Assembly: GCF_024281035.1 (NCBI RefSeq)
Contig: NZ_JAMXLH010000049.1
Span: 1-64,000, forward strand
Direction of reading: 5' to 3'
DNA length: 64,000 nucleotides
DNA from: Paraburkholderia sp.
GTDB taxonomy: Bacteria > Pseudomonadota > Gammaproteobacteria > Burkholderiales > Burkholderiaceae
Positions within the stretch are counted from its first letter, which is position 1. Each line of letters opens with the position of its first letter. Position numbers and translations under genes: made by a program. This document shows, piece after piece, positions 47,759 to 58,195 of this stretch. The notes under the pieces are model-generated. The model saw nothing but the letters and a program-made list of their open reading frames with translations, had not been told where the DNA came from and searched no databases.

Positions 47759-48223
47759 ATGCCGCTTCTGGTTCTTCTGCTGGTGTTCGCCGCACTCGTC
47801 TACGGTGCGGTGTGGTCGTTTCATGCGCTCGCCGCGGAGTTCGGTCTCGCCGTGGCGGTCGCGGCGGCGCTGCTTGCGGCTGTCGCGCTGGCCGCGTTCA
47901 TCGCGCGGATCTGGCAACGCCGCCGAGCCGTGGCGCCGAATCTGCGCGATGGCGACTGGACCCACGGCGTCTCGGGCGAGTGGGGCGCGGTGCGGCTCGC
48001 AGCCGGCAAGCGGCTGTGCGAGCTCGCGCTCGACGGCGCGCGTGGCGCGTACATCTTCGCGGACCTGCGCGATGCGCACGCCCAGCAGGACGCGAACCGG
48101 TGGTCGGTCGTGCTGCGGGTCGCCGATCAGGCGCGGCCCGAATGGCAGGTGCCGATGCCGGGCGAGCGCGAGGCAAAACGTTGGGCGCGCATCTTTACGC
48201 TCGCCATGGCTCAGCGTCTCTGA
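47759..48223 (+). CDS. Small membrane protein of unknown function
   Basis: A 154-residue protein with two membrane helices in its first half (residues 2-22 and 28-50) and a soluble C-terminal domain of about 100 residues (GDWTHGVSGEWGAVRLAAGK; PMPGEREAKRWARIF). No enzymatic motif is visible. A terminator lies after its stop. It sits alone between the peroxiredoxin and the convergent efflux operon. Confidence 0.62.
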   Translation: MPLLVLLLVFAALVYGAVWSFHALAAEFGLAVAVAAALLAAVALAAFIARIWQRRRAVAPNLRDGDWTHGVSGEWGAVRLAAGKRLCELALDGARGAYIFADLRDAHAQQDANRWSVVLRVADQARPEWQVPMPGEREAKRWARIFTLAMAQRL

Positions 48224-48238
48224 GGTCTCTGAATGAAG

Positions 48239-48262
48239 AAGGGCGGCCCGCGGGCCGCCCTT
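48239..48262. terminator. Perfect palindromic terminator between convergent genes
   Basis: A perfect 24-bp palindrome has arms AAGGGCGGCCCG and CGGGCCGCCCTT, flanked by A-rich and T-containing ends. It lies between the membrane-protein stop and the mdtC stop (48291) and could end transcription in both directions. The T-run is short. Confidence 0.7.
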
Positions 48263-48290
48263 GTCACATGAAGCAGATGGACACAGAAGC

Positions 48291-51200
48291 TTATTTCGCC
48301 ACTGCGGGCGCGGGCCGTCCGCGCTTCTGATCCCACCAGACACGCAGCCGGTCCATATACAGATAGACGACCGGCGTCGTATAGAGCGTGAGCATCTGGC
48401 TCACGATCAGCCCGCCGACGATCGAGATGCCGAGCGGTGCGCGCAGCTCCGCGCCTTCGCCGCGCCCGAACGCGAGCGGCAGCGCGCCGAGCAGCGCGGC
48501 GCAGGTCGTCATCATGATCGGGCGAAAGCGCAGCGAGCAGGCCTGATAGATCGCGTCGCGCGAGTTGAGGCCCTGGCGCGACGCCTCGATGGCGAAGTCG
48601 ACCATCATGATCGCGTTCTTCTTGACGATGCCGATCAGCAGAATCACGCCGATCAGCGCGATGATGCTGAACTCGGTATTGAAGAGCAGCAGCGCGAGCA
48701 GGGCGCCCACGCCCGCCGAGGGCAGCGTCGAGAGGATCGTGAGCGGATGGATGTAACTCTCGTAGAGGATGCCGAGCACGATATACACGGCGGCGAGCGC
48801 GGCAAGGATCAGCAGCGGCTGGTTATTGAGCGACTGCTGGAACGCCTGCGCGGTGCCCTGGAAGCTGCCGTGGATGGTTGGCGGCACACCGATCTGGGCC
48901 ATCGTGTCGTAGACGACCTTGGTTGCGTCCGAGAGCGATTTGCCGGGCGGCAGGTTGAACGAGATCGTCGAGGCGACGAACTGGCTCTGGTGATTCACGG
49001 AGAGCGGCGTCGTGCCGGGCCCGAACGAGGCAATCGCCGAAAGCGGGACCATCGTTTCCTTCGCGGTCGAGACGGCCGAGCCCGACGACGCGCTCGACTT
49101 GCCGCTCGCCGCGATCGAATTGATCGCGAGATTGCGCGCGGAATCGGCGGCGATGCTGGCCGCGCTCGCCGCTGCGCTTGTTCCTGTCGTGGCCGCCGTG
49201 CCGCCGCTGCGCGCGCTCGTGACCGGACCGCTCACCGTGCCCGCCGTCGCGTTGGTGCTCTGCGCGCCGCTCGCCGAGCCGCCCGCCGTGCTGATCCAGA
49301 TGTCGTTGAGCATGTCCGGGCTCTGCCAGTACTTCGGCGCGACTTCCATCACGACGTGGTACTGGTTGAGCGGGTTGTAGATCGTCGAGACCTGGCGCTG
49401 GCCGAACGCGTCGTAGAGCGTGTTGTCGATCTGCGAGGGCGTAATCTTCAGGCGCGCGGCGCTCGCGCGGTCGATGTTCACCTGCGATTCGAGGCCGCCT
49501 TGCTGCTGGTCCGAATTGACGTCGGCGAGTTCGGGGCGCGCCTGCAGCGCCTCGGTGAGCTTCGGCCCCCACTTGTAGAGGTCCGCCGTATTGTCGGAGA
49601 GCAGCGTGAACTGGTATTGCGCGTTCGAGGCCCGGCCGCCCACGCGGATGTCCTGCACCGCCTGCAAGAACGTGCGCGCGCCGGCCACGTGCGAGAGCGG
49701 GACGCGTAGTTGTGCGATCACCTGGTCGGCGGAAAGCTTGCGCTCGCTCTTCGGCTTGAGCGAAACGAACATGAAGCCGGAGTTGGTGGCGCGTCCGCCG
49801 GAAAAACCCGCCACCGCATCGACGGCCGGATTGGCCTGCACGATGCGCATCATTTCCGCGAACTTCACCTTCATCGCCTGGAACGACGTGGACTGATCGG
49901 CCTGGATGCCGCCAATCAGACGCCCCGTGTCCTGTTGCGGGAAAAAGCCCTTCGGCACGATCACGTAGAGCGCGACGTTCAGCGCGATGGTCGCGATCAG
50001 CGTGAGCAGGATCACGAACGGATGCGCGAGCGCCCAGCCGAGCGTGCGCTCGTACCCGCGCTGCATGCGCGTGAAGCCGCGGTCGAGCCACTGCGCGAAG
50101 CGCCCTTCGGCCTGCCTTTCGTGCGGCTGCTCGAGCAGGCGCGAGCACATCATCGGCGTGAGCGTGAGCGAGACCGCGAGCGAGACGGCGATGGCGAGCG
50201 ACAGCGTGAGCGCGAATTCCCGGAAGAGCCGCCCGACGATACCGCCCATGAGCAGAATCGGCAGGAACACGGCGACGAGCGAAACGCTGATCGACAGCAC
50301 CGTGAAGCCCACTTCGCGTGCGCCGAGCAGGGCGGCCTGCATGCGCGGCACGCCGTTCTCGATGTGGCGCGAGATGTTTTCGAGGACAACGATCGCGTCG
50401 TCGACCACGAAGCCGGTCGCGATGGTGAGCGCCATCAGCGAGAGGTTGTCGAGCGAGAACCCCATGAGGTACATCGCCGCGAAGGTGCCGATGATCGAGA
50501 TCGGCACGGCCACGCTCGGAATGAGCGTCGCGCGCCAGTTGCGCAGGAACAGGAACACGACCATGACGACGAGCACCACCGCGATGATCAGCGTGCGCTC
50601 CGTGTCCTTGAGCGAGGCGCGGATCGTCACCGAACGGTCCGAGGTGGGCGTCACGTCGACATCGGCGGGCAGCGACGCCTTCAGCCGCGGCAGCAGCGCG
50701 ATCACGCGGTCCACCGTCTGGATGATGTTCGCGCCGGGCTGGCGGTACAGGATCACGAGCACGGAGCGCTTGCCGTTGGCGAGGCCGATGTTGCGCAGGT
50801 CTTCCACGGAGTCGACCACTTCGCCCACGTCCGCGAGCTTGACGCCCGCGCCGTTGCGATAGGCGATCACGAGATCCTTGTACTGGTCCGCCTTGCTCGC
50901 CTGATCGTTCGTATAAAGCTGGAAGCGCTGCGGGCCGAATTCGATGTCGCCCTTCGGGCTGTTCGCGTTGGCCGAGGCGAGCGCCGCGCGCACGTCTTCG
51001 AGGCCGATGCCGTAGTGAAACAGCGCGTGCGGCTCCAGCTCGACGCGCACGGCCGGATTCGCCGAGCCGCTCACGTCGACTTCGCCCACGCCGTCGACCT
51101 GCGAGAGCGACTGCTGCAGCACTGTCGCCGCCGAATCGTAGAGCTGGCCCGCGGAGAGCGTGGGCGAGGTGAGCGCGAGGATCAGGATCGGCGCGTCGGC

Positions 51201-51602
51201 GGGATTGACCTTGTGGTAGGTCGGGTTCTGCCGCAGGCTCGTGGGCAGGTCCGCGCGCGCCGCGTTGATGGCGGCCTGCACGTCGCGCGCGGCGCCGTCG
51301 ATGTCGCGGTTCAGGCCGAACTGCAACGTGATGCGGGTGGTGCCGACCGAACTCTGTGAGGTCATTTCGCTGACGTCGGCGATGCTGCCGAGGTGGCGCT
51401 CGAGCGGGCTCGCCACGCTCGTCGCCACGGTCTCGGGACTCGCGCCAGGCAGCGCGGCCTGCACGGAGATGGTCGGGAAGTCCACCTGCGGCAACGGCGC
51501 GACCGGCAGCTTCGTGAACGCGAAGATGCCGGCGAGCGCGATGCCGAGCGCGAGCAGCGTCGTCGCGACGGGGCGGGCGATGAACGGGCGGGACAGGTTC
51601 AT
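48291..51602 (-). CDS. mdtC: RND efflux pump, MdtC/MuxC type
   Basis: An 1103-residue RND inner-membrane transporter; the usual length for MdtC is about 1025-1050. Family features include [20 protein letters not shown] near the N terminus, [10 protein letters not shown] and [14 protein letters not shown] in helix 4, and [21 protein letters not shown] near the C terminus. A block of about 80 residues, roughly 768-850, rich in Ala, Ser, Thr and Gly interrupts a periplasmic loop ([17 protein letters not shown] and then [18 protein letters not shown]). The pump exports hydrophobic drugs and bile-like compounds with MdtA and MdtB. It begins 4 bp after mdtB. Confidence 0.95.
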   Translation of the reverse strand: MNLSRPFIARPVATTLLALGIALAGIFAFTKLPVAPLPQVDFPTISVQAALPGASPETVATSVASPLERHLGSIADVSEMTSQSSVGTTRITLQFGLNRDIDGAARDVQAAINAARADLPTSLRQNPTYHKVNPADAPILILALTSPTLSAGQLYDSAATVLQQSLSQVDGVGEVDVSGSANPAVRVELEPHALFHYGIGLEDVRAALASANANSPKGDIEFGPQRFQLYTNDQASKADQYKDLVIAYRNGAGVKLADVGEVVDSVEDLRNIGLANGKRSVLVILYRQPGANIIQTVDRVIALLPRLKASLPADVDVTPTSDRSVTIRASLKDTERTLIIAVVLVVMVVFLFLRNWRATLIPSVAVPISIIGTFAAMYLMGFSLDNLSLMALTIATGFVVDDAIVVLENISRHIENGVPRMQAALLGAREVGFTVLSISVSLVAVFLPILLMGGIVGRLFREFALTLSLAIAVSLAVSLTLTPMMCSRLLEQPHERQAEGRFAQWLDRGFTRMQRGYERTLGWALAHPFVILLTLIATIALNVALYVIVPKGFFPQQDTGRLIGGIQADQSTSFQAMKVKFAEMMRIVQANPAVDAVAGFSGGRATNSGFMFVSLKPKSERKLSADQVIAQLRVPLSHVAGARTFLQAVQDIRVGGRASNAQYQFTLLSDNTADLYKWGPKLTEALQARPELADVNSDQQQGGLESQVNIDRASAARLKITPSQIDNTLYDAFGQRQVSTIYNPLNQYHVVMEVAPKYWQSPDMLNDIWISTAGGSASGAQSTNATAGTVSGPVTSARSGGTAATTGTSAAASAASIAADSARNLAINSIAASGKSSASSGSAVSTAKETMVPLSAIASFGPGTTPLSVNHQSQFVASTISFNLPPGKSLSDATKVVYDTMAQIGVPPTIHGSFQGTAQAFQQSLNNQPLLILAALAAVYIVLGILYESYIHPLTILSTLPSAGVGALLALLLFNTEFSIIALIGVILLIGIVKKNAIMMVDFAIEASRQGLNSRDAIYQACSLRFRPIMMTTCAALLGALPLAFGRGEGAELRAPLGISIVGGLIVSQMLTLYTTPVVYLYMDRLRVWWDQKRGRPAPAVAK

Positions 51603-51606
51603 CGCG

Positions 51607-54600
51607 TCATTGCTCCGCGGGCGACGAAGGCGCTGAGGGTGAACCGGGCGATCCGCCGAAGCGGTTCCTCAGGCGCCGCGCGATCGAGTCGAACGCGAGA
51701 TAGATCACGGGCGTCGTGAAGAGCGTGAGCGCCTGGCTCACGATCAGGCCGCCCGCGATGGCGATGCCGAGCGGCCGGCGCAGCTCCGAGCCCGCGCCGC
51801 TGCCGACAATGAGCGGCAGCGCGCCGAGGAGCGCCGCCATCGTCGTCATCATGATCGGGCGAAAACGCAACAGACACGCCTGATAGATCGCCTCGCGCGG
51901 CGGCTTGCCTTCCTGGCGTTCGGCTTCGAGTGCGAAGTCGATCATCATGATCGCGTTCTTCTTCACGATGCCGATCAGCAGCACGATGCCGATGATCCCG
52001 ATGATGTCGAGATCGTGACCCGTGAGGATCAGCGCGAGCAGCGCGCCGATGCCGGCCGAGGGCAGCGTCGAGAGAATCGTGATCGGATGGATGAAGCTCT
52101 CGTACAGCACGCCGAGCACGATGTACATCGTCACGATGGCCGCGAGAATCAGGAACAGTTCGTTCGACAGCGATGCCTGGAAGGCGAGCGCCGCGCCCTG
52201 GAAGCGCGTCTGGAACGAGGCCGGCAGGCCGATGTCCTGCTCGGCCTGCTGGATCGCCTTCACGGCGGCGCCGAGCGAAGCGCCGGGCGCGAGGTTGAAC
52301 GAGATCGTCGTGGCCGGGAACTGCGAGAGGTGCGTGACGAGCAGCGGCGCGGAACGCTCGTGGAACTTCGCGATGGCGGAGAGCGGCACCTGGCCCGTCG
52401 TCGACGTCGAGGACGGCAGATAGATCGCGTTGAGCGCGTCGGTGTAATGCTGCAATTGCGGATCGGCTTCGAGAATCACGCGGTACTGGTTCGACTGCGT
52501 GAAGATCGTCGAAATGATGCGCTGGCCGAACGCGTCGTAGAGCGCGTTGTCGACGGTGGCGGGCGTAATGCCGTAGCGCGCCGCGCTCGCCCGGTCGATC
52601 TCGATGAATACCGACTGGCCCCGGTCCTGCAGGTCGGTTGCGACGTCGGCGAGTTCGGGCACCTGCTGGAGGCGGCGCACGAGCTTCGGCACCCACGTCG
52701 TGAAGTCGCCGATATTCGGCGTGGTGAGCATGAACTGATACTGCGTCGGGCTCACCGTCGAGTCGATCGTGAGGTCCTGCACCGGCTGCATGTAGAGCGT
52801 CGCGCCCGGAATGTGCGCCACGCGCGCCTGCAGCGTGCGGATGATTTCGCTGGCCGTCTCGCTGCGGTCGTCGCGCGGCTTCAGGTTGATCAGCATGCGT
52901 CCGCCGTTGAGCGTGATGTTCGTGCCGTCCACGCCGATGAACGAGGTGAGGCTCTCCACGTTGTCGTCTTTGAGGATCTCGGCGGCGAGCGCCTGCTGGC
53001 GCTCGGCCATCGACGCGTACGAGACCGACTGCGGCGCCTGCGTGATCGCCTGGATCACGCCGGTGTCCTGCACGGGGAAAAAGCCCTTTGGCACGGCGAC
53101 GTAGAGCAGCGCCGTGAGCACGAGCGTGAACACGGCGACCACGAGCGTCATGCGCTGGTGGTTCAGCACCCATTGAAGCGCGACGCCGTAGCGGCCGATC
53201 ACGTAGTCGAAGAAACGGTGCACGCCCGCTTCGAAGCGGCGGGTTTCGCCAGGCGGCGTGTGGCGCAGCATCTTCGCGCACATCATCGGCACGAGCGTGA
53301 GCGACACGATGGCCGAAATCACGATGGTCACCGCGAGCGTGATCGCGAATTCGTGGAAGAGGCGGCCCACGACGTCGCCCATGAAGAGCAGCGGGATCAG
53401 CACCGCGATCAGCGAAACCGTCAGCGAGATGATCGTGAAGCCGATCTGCTTCGAACCCTTCAGCGCCGCTTCGAGCGGACTGTCGCCTTCCTCCACGTAG
53501 CGCGCGATGTTCTCGATCATGACGATTGCGTCGTCGACGACAAAGCCGGTCGCGATGGTGAGCGCCATCAGCGACAGGTTATCGAGCGAGAAGCCGAACA
53601 GATACATCACGGCGAGCGTGCCGATCAGCGAGAGCGGCACCGAGAGGCTCGGAATCACGGTGGCGTAAATGTTCGCGAGGAACAGGTACATCACGAGCAC
53701 GACCAGCACGACGGACATCAGCAGCTCGAACTGTACGTCGCGCACGGAGGCGCGAATGGTCGTCGTGCGGTCGGTGACGATCTGCACGTCGAGCGCCGAG
53801 GGCAGCGATTCCTGCAATTGCGGCAGGATCGCCTTGATGTTGTCCACGACCTGGATCACGTTCGCGCCCGGCTGACGCTGCACGTTCAGGATGATCGCGG
53901 GCGTGCTGTTCACCCAGGCGCCGAGCTTCGTGTTTTCCGCGCCCGGCACGATCTTCGCCACATCTGTGAGCATGACCGGGCGGCCGTTGCGGTAGGCGAT
54001 GACGGCGTTCTGGTAGGCGTTGGCGTCGCTGAGCTGGTCGTTCGCGTTGATCGTGTAGGCGCGCGTCGGACCGTCGAAGTTGCCCTTCGGCGTGTTGACG
54101 TTCAGGTTTGAGACGGACGTGCGCAGATCGTCGAGATTCAGGCCGTAGGCCGCGAGCGCGCGCGGATTCGCCTGGATGCGCACGGCCGGGCGCTGGCCGC
54201 CCGAGAGGCTCACGAGACCCACGCCCGCCACCTGCGAGATCTTCTGCGCGAGGCGCGTATCGGCGAGATCCTGGATGTCGGTCAGCGGCAGCGTTTTCGA
54301 GGTGATCGCGAGCGTGAGGATCGGCGCGTCGGCGGGATTCACTTTCGCGTAGATCGGCGGCGCGGGCAGGTCGGAGGGCAGCAGGTTGCCGGCCGCGTTG
54401 ATGGCGGCCTGCACTTCCTGCTCGGCGATGTCGAGCGGCAGATCGAGGCTGAACTGCAGCGTGATCACCGACGAGCCCGCCGAACTCTGCGACGACATCT
54501 GGTTGAGCGACGGCATCTGCCCGAATTGCCGCTCGAGCGGCGCGGTCACCGACGAGGTCATCACTTCCGGACTCGCGCCCGGGTAGAAGGTCTGCACCTG

Positions 54601-54735
54601 GATCGTCGGATAGTCGACTTCGGGCAGGGCGGACAGCGGCAGAAAACGCAGCGCGACGAGGCCGACCAGCATGATCGCCGCCATCAGGAGGGCGGTGCCG
54701 ACCGGGCGCAGGATAAAGGCGCGGGAAGGATTCAT
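51607..54735 (-). CDS. mdtB: RND efflux pump, MdtB/MuxB type
   Basis: A 1042-residue RND transporter, the family's normal length. It begins [20 protein letters not shown]. Conserved features include [38 protein letters not shown] and [21 protein letters not shown], together with the periplasmic [14 protein letters not shown] motif. It forms a mixed trimer with MdtC, which is the reason both genes are kept together. There are only 6 bp between mdtA and mdtB, and 4 bp between mdtB and mdtC. Confidence 0.96.
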   Translation of the reverse strand: MNPSRAFILRPVGTALLMAAIMLVGLVALRFLPLSALPEVDYPTIQVQTFYPGASPEVMTSSVTAPLERQFGQMPSLNQMSSQSSAGSSVITLQFSLDLPLDIAEQEVQAAINAAGNLLPSDLPAPPIYAKVNPADAPILTLAITSKTLPLTDIQDLADTRLAQKISQVAGVGLVSLSGGQRPAVRIQANPRALAAYGLNLDDLRTSVSNLNVNTPKGNFDGPTRAYTINANDQLSDANAYQNAVIAYRNGRPVMLTDVAKIVPGAENTKLGAWVNSTPAIILNVQRQPGANVIQVVDNIKAILPQLQESLPSALDVQIVTDRTTTIRASVRDVQFELLMSVVLVVLVMYLFLANIYATVIPSLSVPLSLIGTLAVMYLFGFSLDNLSLMALTIATGFVVDDAIVMIENIARYVEEGDSPLEAALKGSKQIGFTIISLTVSLIAVLIPLLFMGDVVGRLFHEFAITLAVTIVISAIVSLTLVPMMCAKMLRHTPPGETRRFEAGVHRFFDYVIGRYGVALQWVLNHQRMTLVVAVFTLVLTALLYVAVPKGFFPVQDTGVIQAITQAPQSVSYASMAERQQALAAEILKDDNVESLTSFIGVDGTNITLNGGRMLINLKPRDDRSETASEIIRTLQARVAHIPGATLYMQPVQDLTIDSTVSPTQYQFMLTTPNIGDFTTWVPKLVRRLQQVPELADVATDLQDRGQSVFIEIDRASAARYGITPATVDNALYDAFGQRIISTIFTQSNQYRVILEADPQLQHYTDALNAIYLPSSTSTTGQVPLSAIAKFHERSAPLLVTHLSQFPATTISFNLAPGASLGAAVKAIQQAEQDIGLPASFQTRFQGAALAFQASLSNELFLILAAIVTMYIVLGVLYESFIHPITILSTLPSAGIGALLALILTGHDLDIIGIIGIVLLIGIVKKNAIMMIDFALEAERQEGKPPREAIYQACLLRFRPIMMTTMAALLGALPLIVGSGAGSELRRPLGIAIAGGLIVSQALTLFTTPVIYLAFDSIARRLRNRFGGSPGSPSAPSSPAEQ

Positions 54736-54741
54736 GCTTGC

Positions 54742-56127
54742 TTACTGCGCCTGTGCCTGCGATGCGTGGTGGCCGCCGGAGCCACGGTGAGCGCCCGAGG
54801 CGGCGGCCGCTCCGGCTGCTCCGGACGCGCCGGGTGTGCCCTTGGCGCCCGTTGCACCGCTGGCATGCTTCGGATGCTCGGCGGGGATCGTGATCTTCGA
54901 GCCTTCGCGCAGGCGGTCCGAGCCGTCCGTCACGACGCGCTCGCCCGCCGCGAGCCCCGACGCGATGCTGGTGCGCTCGCCGTCGACCGGGCCGACCTTC
55001 ACGACGCGCACGGTCACGGTGTTATCGGGCTTCACGACGAACACGTAGCGCCCCTGCGAGCCGTTGAGCACCGCCGAGGTCGGCACGATCACCGCGTTGT
55101 GGATCGTGTCGACGAGCAGTCGCGCGTTCACGAACTGGTTCGGAAACAGCATCTGGTCCGGGTTCTGGAAATTCGCGCGCAGCTTGACCGTGCCCGTGGT
55201 GGTGTCGATCTGGTTGTCGATGGTTTGCAGATAGCCGTTTTCGAGCTGCGTCGTGTTGCTGCGGTCGTAGGCGGTGACCGGCATCTTCTTGCCCGCGTGG
55301 AGCTGCTTGAGGATGGCCGGCAAGTTGTCTTCCGAGGTCGTGAAGATCACGCTGATCGGCTGCAACTGCGTGAGAACGACGAGGCCGTTCGCGTCGCCGG
55401 GCGTCACATAGTTGCCGGCATCGACCTGACGCAGACCGACGCGGCCCGACGTCGGCGCGGTGATGCGCGCGTAGGTGAGATCGAGCTTGAAAGTGTCGAT
55501 GTTCGCCTGATCGGACTTGACGGTGCCTTCGTACTGCTTCACGAGCGACGCCTGGGTATCGACCTGCTGGCTCGCGATCGAGTCCTGCGCGAGCAGGGTC
55601 TGATAGCGCTTCAGGTCGAGGCGCGCGGTGGCGAGCAGCGCCTGGTCGCGCGCGAGCTGGCCTTCGGCGTTCGCGAGCGAGATCTGATACGGGCGCGGGT
55701 CGATCTGGGCGAGCACGTCGCCCTGTTTCACCATCTGGCCTTCCTGGAAGTTCACGGCTTGCAGCGTGCCGGAAAGCTGCGTGCGCACGGTGACGCCGGC
55801 GAGCGGCGTGACCGTGCCGAGCGCCGTGATGACGATCGGCATATCGCCGTTCGCGGCGCTCGCCACGCTCACGGGCTGCGCCATGTTGGCCATCGCGCCC
55901 GGTCCGCCGTGGCGCGTGCGCGCGCTGCTGGCCGCACCCGGGCCGCCCGCGCCGGAGGGCGCCTTGTTCCACGGCTGCCAGCGCACCAGCACGATTGCGG
56001 CGACGACGAGTGCGGCGGCGATCACGATGAGCTTGCCGCGACGGCTGCGGGGGGCGGGAGAGGCGGCAGTTGACGGGGACGGCGTTTCTCGACGGGGCGG
56101 TTCCGGGTGCTTGTCTTGGTGATCCAT
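54742..56127 (-). CDS. mdtA: RND efflux adaptor, MdtA/MuxA type
   Basis: A 461-residue membrane-fusion protein. It has an N-terminal membrane anchor (residues about 33-53) and the HlyD/AcrA core: MPIVITALGTVTPLAGVTVR, VLAQIDPRPYQ (lipoyl half-motif), YARITAPTSGRVGLRQVDAG and AERVVTDGSDRLREGSKI. It links MdtB/MdtC to an outer-membrane channel. The C-terminal 40 residues are Gly/Ala/His-rich and not conserved in the family. It starts the operon; no outer-membrane channel gene is present in the operon, so TolC-type proteins from elsewhere must serve. Confidence 0.94.
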   Translation of the reverse strand: MDHQDKHPEPPRRETPSPSTAASPAPRSRRGKLIVIAAALVVAAIVLVRWQPWNKAPSGAGGPGAASSARTRHGGPGAMANMAQPVSVASAANGDMPIVITALGTVTPLAGVTVRTQLSGTLQAVNFQEGQMVKQGDVLAQIDPRPYQISLANAEGQLARDQALLATARLDLKRYQTLLAQDSIASQQVDTQASLVKQYEGTVKSDQANIDTFKLDLTYARITAPTSGRVGLRQVDAGNYVTPGDANGLVVLTQLQPISVIFTTSEDNLPAILKQLHAGKKMPVTAYDRSNTTQLENGYLQTIDNQIDTTTGTVKLRANFQNPDQMLFPNQFVNARLLVDTIHNAVIVPTSAVLNGSQGRYVFVVKPDNTVTVRVVKVGPVDGERTSIASGLAAGERVVTDGSDRLREGSKITIPAEHPKHASGATGAKGTPGASGAAGAAAASGAHRGSGGHHASQAQAQ

Positions 56128-56460
56128 CGGGCAGGTCGGTACGGTGCAGACGGGTTGAGCGGTTGTGTTATGCGGCGCCGCACGTGCGTGCGCCGCTGCA
56201 GTGTGCCGATGCTACGCGAAATGCGCGCAAGGTTAATGTCAGGCACGACGGCGATGACGTGCGCTTGAAGCGCAATTGATGCGCGCGCCTCGCGTGGCGG
56301 ACGAAGGGCAACCGCGGTGGGGGCGGGCGGTGTGCGGGCCCGGATGGCCGCGCTGTAAAAGCATGATGCTAGTCGGCGCCTCCTTCAGCGTCCAGTCGCC
56401 TATCTTTCAAGACGTTACGGCGGTTACACCCGTTGTAGCCGCGGTGTAAGGGGAGGTTTG
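56128..56460. other. Intergenic region between mdtA and the IclR gene
   Basis: A 333-bp gap upstream of mdtA that must carry its promoter. It contains a perfect 7-bp inverted repeat with a 12-bp spacer, TTACACC (56424-56430) and GGTGTAA (56443-56449), close to the IclR stop. This could be an operator for a regulator of mdtA or a weak stem at the end of the IclR gene; it has no T-run. No coding region is seen. Confidence 0.4.
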
Positions 56461-57306
56461 TCAGGCTCGATCCTCGATGGATGCCGGGGAGGCCGAGCCG
56501 CCGATTTCGGCGACGATGCGTGCGATGCACTCCTGCATCGCCGGTACGGCGTGGGTGACGAGCCACTCGCGCGGGCACTGCTGCGAGGCGCCGACGCAAT
56601 TGACCGCGTAGCGCTCGCCGTCCGGCCCCGTGAACGTGCCCGCGATTGCGCTCAGGCCCTCGTACCACTCGCCGATGGCGATGCTGTAGCCCTGTGCGGC
56701 CGTTTCGGCGACGGCCGCGTCGAGACGGCTGCCGAAGAATCCCCAGTCGTTGCCGGCTGCGGCCTGCAGCGCGGCGATCAGGCCGTCGCGCTCGCGGGGG
56801 GCGAGCGACGCGAGGTACGCGCGGCCAACGGCGGTGCGGCTCATGTCGATGCGCGAGCCGACTTCGAGCCGCGAGACGAGCACGGCGGAACGCGGCCGGA
56901 CCGCGTCGATGACGACCATGTCGAGCCGGTCGCGCACGGTGAGGTGCACGGATAGCGCGGTGCGTTCGGCGAATTGAGTGAGGAACGGTCGCACGCGGCT
57001 GCGGATGTCGGAATTGCGCAGGAAACCGTTGCTCAGCTCAAGCACGGCGGCGGCGAGCACGAAGCGCTCGCTGTCGGGCAGCCGCGCGAGAAAGCCGGTG
57101 CTCACCAGCGTGCCGGTGAGGCGCGAGAGCGTGGGTTTGGGGATGCCGGTCAGCTCGGTCAGCTCGCGGTTGCTGAGCGGTGCGTCGGCGGCGGCGATGC
57201 AGCGCATTACGGCGAGGCCGCGCGCAAGCGCTGTGACTTCGTCGGCTGCACTGTCTTTGTCGCGCATCGTTTCGGTGCGCGCTTGCGGGTCGATATGGGA
57301 AGTCAT
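56461..57306 (-). CDS. IclR-family transcriptional regulator
   Basis: A 281-residue regulator, taken from the ATG at 57306 because it avoids a TTG-led extension; the family starts about here. The winged HTH is at residues about 30-90 (PLSNRELTELTGIPKPTLSR), and residues 100-270 are the effector domain with AVGRAYLASLAPRERDGLI and GYSIAIGEWYEGLSAIAGTF. IclR proteins often regulate aromatic or carbon-source genes, but no enzyme gene is adjacent; the efflux operon begins 333 bp away in the same direction, so it could regulate mdtABC. Confidence 0.88.
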   Translation of the reverse strand: MTSHIDPQARTETMRDKDSAADEVTALARGLAVMRCIAAADAPLSNRELTELTGIPKPTLSRLTGTLVSTGFLARLPDSERFVLAAAVLELSNGFLRNSDIRSRVRPFLTQFAERTALSVHLTVRDRLDMVVIDAVRPRSAVLVSRLEVGSRIDMSRTAVGRAYLASLAPRERDGLIAALQAAAGNDWGFFGSRLDAAVAETAAQGYSIAIGEWYEGLSAIAGTFTGPDGERYAVNCVGASQQCPREWLVTHAVPAMQECIARIVAEIGGSASPASIEDRA

Positions 57307-57532
57307 TCCAGGTGAATCTGCGTTTTTTTGAAACGGCATTTCGATTTGCAATCTCGCTGCCCGGTCGGGCCTGCGGGCGAGGCAGCGGGCGCCGATGAAA
57401 AGCGGGTCATATTGTGAGGTATTTCGTCAGGTAATTGTAACGGGCTCATCGCGCTTCATAGATCGTGCAATCAGGTGAGAATCCGCTTGACTTGGTCAGT
57501 CGATCAGTAAAAAATGGAATATTATTTCGGCG

Positions 57533-57723
57533 AAGCCCCGCAACACGCGGGGTTTTAATGGGCCGCAGAGTATGCATTTCGCATCGATTGAGCCGGGGTC
57601 GAACGAGTGCATCGAGCGAAGCATGGCCTGGAGGGTGCCGAATATCGTCTCTCAGGTTCTAGCACGGCCCTCGGAATGGCTAGAACTTTTAGGTGCGTCA
57701 CGCTAACGCGTGACGCTTTTTTT
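57533..57723 (+). ncRNA. Putative small RNA with stacked hairpins and terminator
   Basis: Three hairpins follow each other. First, CCCCGC / GCGGGG with an AACAC loop and TTTT (57536-57556). Second, GTTCTAGC / GCTAGAAC with a 15-base loop and TTTT (57656-57690). Third, GCGTCACGC / GCGTGACGC with a TAAC loop followed by seven T (57695-57723), a strong Rho-independent terminator. No coding region ends nearby on this strand: IclR and the Amt gene both run leftwards. The likeliest reading is one or two short noncoding transcripts. Upstream, TTGACT (57487) could be a -35 box. Confidence 0.45.
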
Positions 57724-57891
57724 ATTCCTTGATGCAGCCTAAAGCTACCTAAGGCTGTCTAAGTGGCCCTTATTTCCAGGTCTTGCCACGCTAATTGCCG
57801 TCATTTTGCATGTGCGATGCACGGATTATCAAAAGCACGGCCGTTGATTCTGGTCATATTCGAAAACCAGATCCGGAGGCAATGGATAGGT

Positions 57892-58001
57892 AATAAACAT
57901 GCAACAGGCGTGTAATAAGCGTGCAACAAATGCGCAATAGGTACGCAATAAGTACGCAATAAGCGCGCAACAGAAACGCAATAAAAGCGCGATCAAAACG
58001 G
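57892..58001. repeat. Ten 11-bp tandem repeats
   Basis: Ten in-register 11-bp units (nine good, the last weaker) of consensus AATAAGTGCGC, each starting AATA, AACA or GATC, fill 110 bp. Their period is about one helical turn and the A-tracts recur in phase, so the DNA may be bent. They lie in the gene-free stretch after the Amt gene. Confidence 0.85.
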
Positions 58002-58141
58002 TGGGGCGGAAACGCGGGGACGGAATCAGGCGGGCGGCGGGCAATCCGGCGCCCGGTGCGTGATGGACGCACCGCGAGGTGGGGCGAGGTAAAAAGCGCG
58101 GGTTAAAAGCGCAGTGAGATGCGCGGTGACACGCGAGAACA

Positions 58142-58173
58142 GCGAACCGCCGCGCGGTGCCGCGGCGGTTCGC
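58142..58173 (-). terminator. Strong hairpin after the Amt gene
   Basis: GCGAACCGCCGCG (58142-58154) and CGCGGCGGTTCGC (58161-58173) form a perfect 13-bp stem with a 6-base loop. It starts 22 bp beyond the Amt stop and is followed on the minus strand by TGTTCTCG. The T-run is poor, but the long GC stem would still be an effective transcription or mRNA end signal. Confidence 0.7.
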
Positions 58174-58195
58174 CCGCATGCCGGTGACGGCTGCG

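Noticed and set aside
49710..51359. 549-residue open frame on the plus strand across mdtC
   Set aside because: Antisense shadow of mdtC with strong bias to Arg, Glu and His.
52015..54111. 698-residue open frame on the plus strand across mdtB
   Set aside because: Antisense to a full RND gene; repetitive Arg/His/Glu-rich text and no family.
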